The position numbers and the translations under genes were made by a program. Positions 31,764 to 42,700 of a stretch of DNA of 64,000 nucleotides are shown in pieces (positions within the stretch are counted from its first letter, which is position 1; each line of letters begins with the position of its first letter). The notes beneath the pieces are model-generated. The model made no database searches, was not told where the DNA came from, and was given only the letters and a program-made list of their open reading frames with translations. This stretch comes from Mesorhabditis belari (Eukaryota; Nematoda; Chromadorea; Rhabditida; Rhabditidae): contig CAUEEP010000735.1 in the NCBI GenBank assembly GCA_958450365.1, positions 935,501 to 999,500 on the forward strand, written 5' to 3'.

Positions 31764-32068
31764 AGTGTGCGGTTTTTGGACGCAAGTTCGTTCTTTGTGA
31801 TAAACTTAGCCTGTAGAATCTCTTTATAAATCTAAATAGACAATACGACTTAGTTTTTAAATCCAACTTTCTATGCACTGCATAGAAAGCACAGGTCAAA
31901 CTTTAGCACTTGCAATTGAGGTGAGAATTGATGAGAATTCAGATTTAAATCAAGGAAGACCGTAAATATTATGAAACTAATCTTATCAACTACTTTAGGT
32001 TAAATAAAAAGTTTGCTAGTATCTAAATTTATGAGTAAATCTAGAATTTTGATAATTGAATACTTACA

Positions 32069-32207
32069 GGAAACAAATCGCTACTCTACTGGAGAGACGG
32101 CGACAAAAACGAGTCGAAATCAGATCGCACCTGATGTATCACAAAGCAAAGAAGCTTACTCGAATGCTTCTCTTCGGGGAAATTCTTAATCCTTGCCGGC
32201 TTCTCTA
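32069..32207 (+). other. Possible alternative last exon of the Str gene
   Basis: After AATACTTACAG an open frame reads RKQIATLLERRRQKRVEI and ends LNPCRLL stop. Its basic character fits a receptor C-terminal tail (…YRKQI…), but no GT donor in correct phase was found at the end of exon 7; only AG|GC near 31690 would serve. Confidence 0.4.
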
Positions 32208-32422
32208 ATAAAATTTTCTAGATTTCAATTTTACAATATCCGCACATCATCAAGAACACCTTTTTTTCTAAATTTTGTTATCAACAAATCGAGTAGGCTC
32301 TTTTTTAGCACAAATCTAATCTTTATTATCATACCATACCGAGCAAAAGTCTTGCAACATCACTTTTTCAAAAAAATCGATGAAAATACCACCCGTTCGT
32401 AGGGCTTTTTTGTTTTTAATTA

Positions 32423-32942
32423 TTAGGTTGATGCAAAAGTCTTTTTCATTTTTTTCGTCTGCCGTTTCAAGCCAACAAATGCACCAATTAAACTACGGTT
32501 GATTTCATTAGAAAAACCAATTATTTTTCTGCAAAATAACATTAAAACGGGTTTAAAAATATTTTATGCCTGGATTTTCTTGAGAGTATGAAGTCGGGTA
32601 GTCAAAAAGGGCTAACTCGATGATGCGGTTTAGACACCTTAGCTAAAGAAAACCTATCTTCGTGTCAATAGAGAAAAGATAGAGAAAAAAAGTTTGATAT
32701 TTCGCCAAAATTTCAGAGAAATTCATTCAGCCAATTTTTCCGTAGAGTTTTTTATAGATTTTTACGAAAAAGGCGTTTTTCACTCTCGAATTTGCTTGAA
32801 AGTGAACCGAAATTGATTTTAAAAGATGCAAATTGAACAAAAAAACACTTTTTTTATAGAGCAAACTATAGATTAATTGGTGAATTTGTTACTTTTTAAC
32901 AGAAGTACGAAAAAAATGAAAAAGACTTTTGCATCAACCTAA
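32423..32942. mobile_element. Mariner-type MITE, family B copy 2
   Basis: 520 bp, ends TTAGGTTGATGCAAAAGTCT and AGACTTTTGCATCAACCTAA, TA on both sides. Nearly identical to 22252-22772; the left 40 bases differ most. A short Tc1-like end fragment (GCAAAAGTCTTGCAACAT) lies just upstream at 32343. Confidence 0.9.
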
Positions 32943-33006
32943 TAAAATAATACATGTACACTTTATTTATTGGATTGTCCAGTTAACTATAGACAATTGT
33001 AAACTA

Positions 33007-33550
33007 TTGGGTTGATGCATAATTATCCGGACTTCTTTTTTGCGTGCTTGTATCTTTTTTGTTTTGAAAGCTTTTTGTCTATTTCTTTTTTTAAAATATT
33101 CGTTATTCTTTAGTGAACAAAATGCGTGTCGACAATCATATCCATCTTCGCCATATCATGCTCTACCACTTCGAAAAGGGATGGTCTGCCGCAGAGTCGT
33201 TTCGCGATCTCAAAGAACTTTTTGGTCAAGGAACAATTGGACGTGCAACAGTTTATGAATGGTTCGATCGTTTCAAGTCCGGTAACGCGATCGAACCATT
33301 CATAAACTGTTGCACGTCCAATTGTTCCTTGACCAAAAAGTTCTTTGAGATCGCGAAACGACTCTGCGGCAGACCATCCCTTTTCGAAGTGGTAGAGCAT
33401 GATATGGCGAAGATGGATATGATTGTCGACACGCATTTTGTTCACTAAAGAATAACGAATATTTAAAAAAAAGAAATAGACAAAAAGCTTTCAAAACAAA
33501 AAAGATACAAGCACGCAAAAAGAAGTCCGGATAATTATGCATCAACCCAA
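33007..33550. mobile_element. Palindromic mariner-derived element
   Basis: 544 bp, TA-flanked, ends TTGGGTTGATGCATAATTAT and complement. Arms 33007-33270 and 33288-33550 are inverted copies with only a 17-bp spacer. Each arm carries the N-terminal part of a mariner transposase read inward: MNKMRVDNHIHLRHIMLYHF, SAAESFRDLKELFG, ATVYEWFDRF. No catalytic region is present. A transcript would form a very long hairpin. Confidence 0.92.
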
Positions 33551-33644
33551 TATTATGCATTCAGTTCAACAACGATGCCCAGATTGTATTGTAAACATTG
33601 CTGGGTATTATGGGTGAGTTTGATACGATTGTTACGTTAAACTA

Positions 33645-34197
33645 TTGGGTTGTCCAGTTATGAATGCGCATTTTTACTATTTTGTAAATTTCTCAAGATA
33701 TCAAACAGATGTTTATGAGTGTTATAAATCATTCGAAAGCTGAAGATCTCCTCTACATTTTGGAATAAAAAAGTTTTTGAATTCATTCAACTTTTTGGGA
33801 AATTAACTGCACAAAAGGAGAGGTCGTTTTCGAAAAAACCCATTCCAGCTTAGCTATTCCTCAAATTTTATGGTGTAAAATAACCGCCCAGAAAAGAAAA
33901 GTAAAGATGCTCTGAAATTGTTGTATTTTAAAAAAACTTGTATTGATATATCTATTGGCCAAACATCAAATGGTTAACTCAATTTGAGCGGAGCCAAAAC
34001 TTGATCCAAAGGCACCCTTCCATTTTTTGGCCACCTCTTCTTCTGTGCAGTCAGTTTGCCCAAAAGCTTTTAATATCAAAATGTAGAGGAGATCTTCAGC
34101 TTTCGAATAATACTCATATATATCTTTTTCTTGATTTCGGTATCTTGAGAAATTTACAGAATAGTAAAAAACGCCCATTCATAACTGGACAACCCAA
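33645..34197. mobile_element. Mariner-type MITE with ~60-bp inverted repeats
   Basis: 553 bp between TA sites, ends TTGGGTTGTCCAGTTATGAA and TTCATAACTGGACAACCCAA; a second inverted block lies around 33725-33760 and 34070-34100. No coding capacity supported. Confidence 0.88.
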
Positions 34198-34274
34198 TAC
34201 ACAAACTAAGACAACCCAAAAGTTCAACGTAAAACAAAAAAGCAAATGACAAAACTACTAAAAGATACCCCAAA

Positions 34275-35455
34275 AAACTGGGTGCAAAAGTCTTGCAACA
34301 TTATCCAGAAACATCAAAAATTAATATTCAATCGGTTCACCTTTTGCCAAAATCACTTCATTAAGTCGTTTAGGCATTGGGTCGATTAATTCGTGAAGAA
34401 TTGCTAGTCGAATTGAGCTCCAAACTTTTCGTATGTAGAACCATAAGTCAACTTTTGTGTGAAAGACTTTTCCTCGTAACTTTGTCTTCACGTAAGCCCA
34501 TAAATTCTCAATAATGTTTAAATCAGGCGACATAGGGGGCACATTGACCAACAAAACGACGGGGCAAACCATCCAGATTATGAAGGGCAAACCATCCAGG
34601 GAGATGAGCTTTTCCTCCATTTGAGAGATTCACCGTGTGACCCATCATGAGCTTGCTCTTGTGAACCGGCGAATTGTTCTGGTAGAGAAACCATCCAGGA
34701 ACCATGTAATCCTGAGCAAATCGAAGTAGACATCCTTCCAGTATTTCCATCTACTGGCGAGCATTCATGGTTGACTGGATGAGGACGAGCGTAAGTGTGA
34801 GTCATCATCTCGCTCTTAATATGTCCCTGCGATTTGTACACACCGCCCGTCGCTACCCGGGACTGAACCGTTTCGAGAAATCCAGGGAATCGTTCGCGGG
34901 ACTTGTTCCTTGCGAGTGGTGAACTGGCTTGATCGCGACGGTTTGAACCGGGTAAAAGTCGTACAAGGTACCGGTAGGTGAACCTGCCGGTGGATCAATA
35001 CTGTAAACGCCTCGCGTCACAGTGTGCTACGACACAGCTACAAGCAGCTAGAAACGCCCGACCGCTACCGTCGCGGCAACGGAAACTGGACGAGGACGAG
35101 CGGACCTGCCACATTTTTTGCCATCGCCCCTAGAAAAAGACAAATTAATGCATGTATTAGAAAGAAGGCTTACCAAAACACATGATTGATCCTCCGCCAG
35201 CTCGCATTGTAGGTCGCACATATTTAAGGAGTATTTGCTTTCCAATGGATCGTCTGATCAAATGGTTGCCTTTTGGAGAAAGATATCCACTTTTGTTTCA
35301 TCGACAAAAATCACGTTGTCCCAATTCTACTTTGTCCAACTTTGCCACGTCCTGGCGAATAGAAGCCGTTATTTCCTGTGGCCAAGGATTATTTTTATGT
35401 GGTTTTGCACATGCCCTGGCTTCAAGAACATAAGAACACTGAGTAATTCAATGGA
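34275..35455 (-). mobile_element. Dead Tc1-like element interrupted by rDNA
   Basis: One end at about 34279 reads CTGGGTGCAAAAGTCTTGCA. Minus-strand transposase pieces, in order from the right: DNVIFVDETKVDIF (35330-35290, first catalytic Asp), IRRSIGKQILLKYV then RAGGGSIMCFG (35250-35180), a break filled with rDNA, MNARQ stop MEILEGC, LYQNNSPVHKSKLMM (second site, Asp changed to Asn), MSPDLNIIENLWAYVKTKLR (third site) and EVILAKGEPIEY stop at 34321. Several frameshifts and the insertion make it inactive. The right end was not identified. Confidence 0.75.
34821..34997 (+). rRNA. 18S rRNA 3'-end fragment inside a Tc1-like element
   Basis: Plus strand carries the universally conserved TTTGTACACACCGCCCGTCG (34833-34852), then CTACCCGGGACTGA, GTTTCGAGAAA, and the 3' terminus with GTAAAAGTCGTACAAGG and TAGGTGAACCTGC, ending GGATCA. 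It lacks one A in the GTCGTAACAAGG motif, and about 1.6 kb of 18S is absent, so it is a pseudogene fragment. About 100 bp of unrecognised sequence after it (34998-35100) may be ITS1. Confidence 0.88.
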
Positions 35456-36707
35456 TTAAGATCGGGTGAGCTGGGTACAAATCACAGGTACAAACCGACC
35501 TACAAGGTAGCTTTAAAGAAACAGATTGACAAAATTACTGCTTTAAAGAAAGATTTCAGTAACTCACCTCCATTTAAGCAGGCAATGAATGAGAATGGAA
35601 GACTTCGATGAAATAAAGCAATTGCAAAAACAAAAGATCTAGAGACTTTTAAGAAAACTCTTCTAAATTCGAATAGCCGATTCTTAGCTCAAAATTAATT
35701 TGCTATTCCCTGGGAAGGTTATTCAAAAGAGACAGAGTACAAAAGTAATTTGCAGAAAAGCATTTTTAGTATCCACCAGTCATTTTCTTTTCTTTTTGAG
35801 CGTGATCGAGCAATCTGGTGGTGCAGCTCTTGTGATATTTATCGTCGTTCTCCTCCTCTACTCAAGTTCGACAATTGAAAGATTTTTAAAAGCTCAAAAG
35901 TGTCAAATGTGTGCTTAAATCTTCTTTCAGACATTGGATTAGTAATTTCGAATCATTCGGATCAATCCAGATTGATTTCAATGGTCAAACGATGGCTTAA
36001 ACTCACTGGGTACTTAAATTACATAGGGTTTCTCGGAGATTTTCTCTGATAGCTCTCATAGCTGTTGATCGATTTGATTAATTTTGGTTTACGATTGTGA
36101 ATTTGTGGGTTTTGTGGGTTTTGTCTGTAATGTAATTACTAAATTTTATCTTTTTCCTTTGTTGCATTCAGAGCAGTGCTTGCTTGCGTGCTTGAAAGAT
36201 TCCTGCATAAGCTTTCGTCTTCCAAGAAGAGAAAAGGGGAATTCTGGAAGAGAAATTCGAAAGAGAGAAGGGAAAAGGCAAAGAAAACCGCATTGCTTAT
36301 CGTGAGGCGCGTCGCGGTTTTCCCCTATAGGGCCAGGGCATTGAGGAAAAGGGCCTCAGTGGATCCTTTTCTCGATATCCTTTTCTGGGCAGAGAACGGA
36401 CAAATCCACGTCACTCTTTCCTCTCTCACACCTTCATTTTCGTACACACAAAGTCATCAGTTTGTTCAGTTCAGGTTTCCCGATTCAGTTTAGCTTTGTA
36501 CTGCTTTTATATTATGGAAAAATTGTATTTGTTCACTTAAAACTCTCAAGAACTTTAGGAAACGCCGATTTTTATGAGAATTCTTCTGAAATGAGCTTAT
36601 TCGCGAGAAATTCCCAAATAGAAACGCGTTTTGATAAGCGAAGGAAACAGTCTTTTTGGTTTTTTCTTTTTTCTATGATTCTATGATTGTCTCTGTTTGC
36701 TTTTCAG
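35456..36707 (+). other. Upstream region of the SGSM3-like gene, possible 5' exons
   Basis: A splice-framed open block 36172-36474 (acceptor TTGCATTCAG, donor CAG|GTTTCC), rich in Lys/Arg codons (SSKKRKGEF, SKERREKAKK), precedes the acceptor at 36707. It may be a non-coding 5' exon or an unrelated gene. A shorter open stretch (VALKKQIDKITALKKDF) is seen near 35510. Neither is recognised. Confidence 0.35.
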
Positions 36708-36727
36708 GCTCTCTTTTCACGTATTTC

Positions 36728-39700
36728 ATGGCAAAATACAAAAAAGGTTTGTGAAATAATGAAATAAGAACTAAGAAAGAGATTTAGGGAAGGATATAGG
36801 GAAGGATATACAGTGCTGGACAATGAAATATCATATTTGAAAAACGATCGTCACTTTCGCGCGTCTGTAACTCCTTTGTCTTTGAGTTTAAACTATTAGT
36901 GTTATACATTTTCTGAAAGCTCTTTTCAAGGGCTACACAATGGTAATATTAATATTTAGAAATACGGTAAAGACAAGGGAGTTACAGACGCGCGAAAGTG
37001 ACGATCTTTTTTCAAATATGATATTTCATTGTCCAGTAGTGTAGAAAATGATATAGGAAATGATATAGGAAATGATGCAGGGAAGGATATAGAAAAAGAT
37101 ATAAGAAAGGATATAGGAAACGATATAGGAAAGGATATAGGGAAGAACATAGGAAATGATATAGGGAAGGATATAAGAAACGATATAGGAAACGATATAG
37201 GAAACGATATAGGAAAGGATATAGGAAAAGATATAGGAAAAGATATAGAAAAGGATATAAGAAAGGATATAAGAAAGGATATAGGAAAGGATATAGAAAA
37301 TGATATAGGAAAGGAGATAGGAAATGATATAGGAAAGGATATAGGCAAGGATATAGGAAAGAATATAGGAAAGAATATAGGAAAGGATATAGGAAAGGAT
37401 ATAAGAAACGATATAGGAAACGATATAGGAAAGGATATAGGGAAGGATATAGGAAATGATATAGAAAACGATATAAGAAAGGATATAGGAAACTATATAG
37501 GAAACGATTTAGGAAAGGAGATAGGAAAGGAGATAGGAAAGGAGATAGGCAAAGATATAGGCAAGGATATAGGAAAGGATTTTAGAAAGAGGTTAAGAAA
37601 GAGATTTAGGAAAGGATGCAAAAAACGCTGAGACTGTAGTGGATGATGAAGAGGAAGAAGATGGACCGCCGATTGCGAGAAAGATCTGTGATACAACGAA
37701 AGAGGTGAGATTGCATTCAGAATTTGAAAATATTTAAGTTTAAACATTTGAATATTAAAATATTACAAGTTATCACTTTTAAAAAGACAAAAAGACGATC
37801 GTTTTCTTTAGAATGAGGAGAGTCTTATTGTTAAGAATTTGGTTCTTTCTTAGAATTCTTTGTTTTGTTATGATTTATGTTGTTTTTGTTATGTTTTTGT
37901 TATAGAAAGTTATTTTACATAGATATTTATAAGCTTTATTAGCCTTATTAGCTTTATTAGCTTTATTAGCTTTATAAGCTTTATAAGCTTTATTAGCTTT
38001 ATTAGCTTTATTAGCTTTATAAGCTTTATAAGCTTTATTAGCTTTATAAGCTTTATTAGCTTTATAAGCTTTATTAGTTTTATTAGCTTTATTAGTTTTA
38101 TTAGCTTTATTAGTTTTATTAGCTTTATAAGCTTTATATAGAATCTCTGAACTTTTCTCTATTTCTAGATCGATCAACCGATTCACTATTCGCATTTCTC
38201 TCTCTCCGGGAAACCATTCTCAGCGATGAACAAAGAATTCATTCCCACATACATCGAGGATCCAAAAGAATAGTAAGAGATTGAGATTAGAGATTAGAAA
38301 ATGTATTAGTAAATGTGATAAATGCACAGATTTTCTAGAATCTCTAGAATTTTAATTGAAATTTCAGTTTTGACGAGTTCGGTTTTCGATCGATCGATGA
38401 AAGTCCATTTCGGGACAATTCACCCATTGAAGATTCATCGGAAAAGTAGACTTTAACCTAAATTTTGTTAAAAGCTTTAAAACAGCTTTGTTAAAAGCTT
38501 TAAAATAAACAAAGAACGTCTCAAGTCGCATTAATTTTATTGAAAAATTCCAGAATGAAATGGATAGCTCACCTCGAATTCGCTCATAATGAAAGTCAAG
38601 AGTTGAAATGGTCAAAAATCAATGTGGAGAAGATAAAAGGAGAGAAGATGGAGGCTATGATAAAGGTGCTTTGAGATTTAAGACTAGAAAACTGAAGTGA
38701 CGAAAGTTTTTAGCATTCTGGAATCCCGCACTCGATGCGACCATTTCTCTGGCCAAGGCTGATCGGAGCTTATGAAAAGGAGAAAGCTGCTGGGTGAGTG
38801 ATTGGAAAGTTTGCGAAAGTTTAACTATCAAATAAAGCTTATTAAAGAAAGGCACGAACTAAAGGGGAGCTTTTCTCTGGACACTCAGTGCACTTTATAG
38901 AATTTCTAACTTCTAAATTGGACTTCTAAATTGGGGCAACTTCTAAGAATTGAAGAACTGAAGAGCACTTTATCAAATTGGAGAATTGGAGAAGTTTTAT
39001 AGCTAATTGCATGATGGTTTTTCTTTTAATCTCTTCGATTGTCTATTATTTACACAATTTGCACATATTCCTTGCAAATTTATACTAAAATTCAACATTT
39101 AAATCCAAACTAAACACTTTTTTCAAAAAAACAAACCAAAACAAATTAGCAAGAATGAAAATTGATAAAGAAACACTTAAATTGAATTGAGTTGTAGGAT
39201 ATTGTATGAGCTTGAACTTGAATAACAAATTCCTACTTTGCAAACCGCCATAATGCAATTAGCTGCAAAATTGCAAAATGCTTGCTGCTTGCTGCAAGAA
39301 GTTGCTCTAAAAAACACGAACCAAAAGGTTCATCAGGGACCGAACCTTGATCTTATGGGTTGAAGGCTAAGGTGTTATCCACTAGGCCGCCAACCAACAG
39401 TTTTTGGGCGAGGAAGGAACCCTTTAATAAGGATTCATCCTAAGAAGGATTTTGACGAAAGGAAGGAACCTTTTGAAGCCAAATTTTCGATTGAAGCTTT
39501 TGATTTCGATTTCGATTTCGATTGAATATTCGATTAAAGTTGAAGATGCAAGAAAGTCGCCTTTCTTGCATTTGGCATTTGGCAGAAACTGGGTTTTAAA
39601 GATAGTAAGTTTACAATTTTAAACAAGTGCCTAAATTAATTTAGCTTCTTAGCTTCATTTTATACTATGCCCCAATTTCTTACAAAAAAAAAGCTAAAGA

Positions 39701-42700
39701 TTGAGCGCTAGCCAGACCCGAATCATGATCGTGTGCATATAAATTCACTGCTTTGCCTCGACACCACTGATGGATTGTTTTCCTTCGCCAGAGAGCGCGC
39801 TAAATTCCAATATAATAAAAGCTTTAGTGCCAAATATCTGGCGATTGAGACGTCCACAGGAAAAACTAAAAACGGATTCGGATTCCCCGTGCCAAACTCT
39901 ACCAGGGTACCATTCTATAGGCTTAAGTTCTATAGGCTTAAGTTCTATAGGCTTAAGTTCTATAGGCTTCAACTCCACCTTAAGTTGGTGCCTCTCCCTA
40001 GTTAGGCTTGCCATTTCAAAATCTACCAATGGATCCACAAATCAAACTAGTAACACATTTTCAGTTACTCCTACTTGGATGTCCTTCGACAATCCGCCAA
40101 AGACAATCCAACAGTCGGTGTACAAATCGAGCGAGATCTCTTGAGAACACTGCCCAATAATATCTGTTTCTGGAAAAAGAACAGTCCTGGAATTGATGCT
40201 TTGAGAAGGTTAGTGTATTCGCAAAGATCTAATTGCATTTTTTTTTCAGATTGCTCAAATCGATTGCTTACATTTACCCAGATTTGGGTTATTGCCAAGG
40301 AATGGGCGTCGTTGTGGCCAATCTTTTGCTTTATTGCTCCGAGGAAACGACTTTTTGGATGATGGCCGCGTTGATTGAGGAGATTTTACCCCCGAATTAC
40401 TACAGCCAATCTTTACTGGGATTACAGGTAAAGTTTAATATGGAAAGGGTTTAAAAAATAGCTTATATTGATTAGTTGAAGCTTGTTTAGCATACAAGGT
40501 TGGGCAGAGTTACGGAGACACGGTTTTCGCTTGTAACTCTGTGTAAACTCAATCGATCTACTTCTCTCTTCTTTTTTCTGCAACATTTTCTTTCACCATT
40601 TGGTCAAACATCAAAAAAGCGCCTTGCTAGAGAGAGTTAAACTTCAGAATTGAATTCTGAAGATAAATCTGCCATGTCTGCCAAGAAAAGGCTAAATTTT
40701 ATGAAATATTTTGACTTTTTAGTGTTTATTAAACTCTTATAAAGAATCTATTCAAAAGTTAAATGATCGATTCACTCAAAATAATGCTGAGAAGAGCCGC
40801 TAGTCAATGTTCTTTTGAAAACATACGAGATTGATGCTGCTAATTACAAGAACATTTGCTAAATCTATTAGAAAATCATTTGTGAACTTAAAATTGATTA
40901 AATCTTCTGAAAGCTAGCTTTAAGCTTTAAGAGTTTTCTAGTTATTTTCAATGTTACAAGTACTCAAAAGTTTTGTTTGCCTTGTCTGCCTCAAAAGTCT
41001 TTTCTCGAATTTTAAATCTTTCTAGCATCTTGATGTTTGAATAAATGATGAAAAATGTTTTAATTTTTATAAAAAAAAGAATAGAGAAAGTAGATTGATT
41101 GAGTTCGAGCAGAGTTACACCGGAAAAACTCGCCCTAATTCTGCCTAAATGTATTTCTTGTACTTGCAGAACTTGTATTTCTTTTCGTCTTGATCATTAG
41201 ACTTGATAAAAACAAGCAAAACAAGCAAATCATTATGAATTTGCAATTTTTCAGGCAGACGAACGAGTGACTCGACATTTGATGAAAACTCATGTTCCCG
41301 ATTTACACAAGGCATTAGAGGTGAATCGAATTGACAGCTGTCAATGAGAGAGCGAGGGTGAAATCCCTTTTTCTCTCAAGCCCCTCTCACCTTCCGTTGT
41401 GGTCTAGTGGTTAGGATTTATGGCTCTCACCCATAAGGCCCGGGTTCGATTCCCGGCAACGGAATGAATTTTTGCTTTTTAAGAAACGAATCGAATTCGA
41501 TAGGCTGCTGTCAATGGTAGAGCCAGGGTGAAATCCCTTTTTCTCTCAACCCCTCTCACCTTCCGTTGTGGTCTAGTGGTTAGGATTTATGGCTCTCACC
41601 CATAAGGCCCGGGTTCGATTCCCGGCAACGGAATAAATTTTTGCTTCTTGAGAATTAAGTTTGAGAATTGTTTTTATCTTAAATTATCAGACTTTTAAGG
41701 TAAAACCTAATGTATTGCTTTTAATTTTAACTGTTTTTAGGACTACGATGTTGAAATTTCGCTGGTAACTGTTAACTGGCTGCTGACTCTTTTCGCATCG
41801 GTGCTTAAAACGCGAATTTTGCTACGCGTTTGGGATCTCATTTTCTACACGGGTGGCGTCACAATTTTTCGGGTAAATGAAATGGCAGAGAATTTTAGCG
41901 TTCAACTTTTAGACAATCATTTCTGCACTAAAAATGAGAGAGGATGAGATTGTCGAGTTGGCGAATTCCACAAAGTCTTCAGCTGATATTTTCAATGCGA
42001 TAAGTCAACTGCCATCAAAGGTGGAAATCAAAAAAGAAATGATAAATGTTGCTTTCCTTTAGATTGACAATTTGGATAGCCTTTTGGAATATATGAGCTC
42101 GTTTGAATATACGATAACCGAGCATTTGGTGGCTGAGTTGAGAAAGAAACATCAGGTAAATTTTGATCATTTTTTTTAATCAAAACCAAGATTGCTTAAT
42201 AGAAAAGTATCTGGATTTGGCTTTAGCTCAAGTTTTGAGATCTCTGGAGCTAACTTAAGAGCTTTGGATGCATGTTTGAATTAAAGTGTTTGACTAAACC
42301 GGTTTTAAACCGGACTGCCGTTTTGCTCGGAGAGTGAGACGAGTTTCCTGGATTGCCGCTTGTGCTGCTCCTCGAGAGCTCCAGTGGCAATGTAAAAAGA
42401 ATTATAAAAGTGTAGAACTACGTAAACTCATGATACTCAGCTAAATATCTAGTTATCTATTTAAATGGACTACCGTAGGGTTTTCTTTTACTTGAATGAC
42501 CAACACGATCCGCACATTCCTTGGTTTTTCACAACTGACAACAACTCAACATCTTTACCTTAGTCAACGATCGAAATAACTTGTAGTTTCATTCTAGAAG
42601 TCACAAGATTTATGTAATCAACGATTAAAGAGTTAAGCAGAGAAATACTAACGGCAAAGAGCTAGACTCGAAGTTAAAAGTGAGTCTGGAGTTAGAGTTG

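Noticed and set aside
33110..33448. Two overlapping 111-codon genes on opposite strands
   Set aside because: They are the two arms of a palindrome read in opposite directions; only the mariner N-terminal part is real and it is duplicated by inversion.
35048..35433. Open frames spanning the rDNA insertion
   Set aside because: They mix ITS-like sequence with broken Tc1 transposase; the meaningful frames are those matching GGGSIM and VDET on the minus strand.
37029..37631. 200-codon open frame of [12 protein letters not shown] repeats
   Set aside because: It is produced by the 12-bp minisatellite, is open on both strands, and lies in intron 1 of the SGSM3 model, whose exons join in phase around it.
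37875..38195. Lys/Ala/Asn-repeat frame on the minus strand
   Set aside because: Artefact of the 9-bp AGCTTTATT repeat inside an SGSM3 intron.
39733..40144. Open frames on both strands around 39.7-40.1 kb
   Set aside because: They overlap a 15-bp tandem repeat and an intron. The only coding part is the TBC exon 40065-40208, which is supported by motifs and phase.
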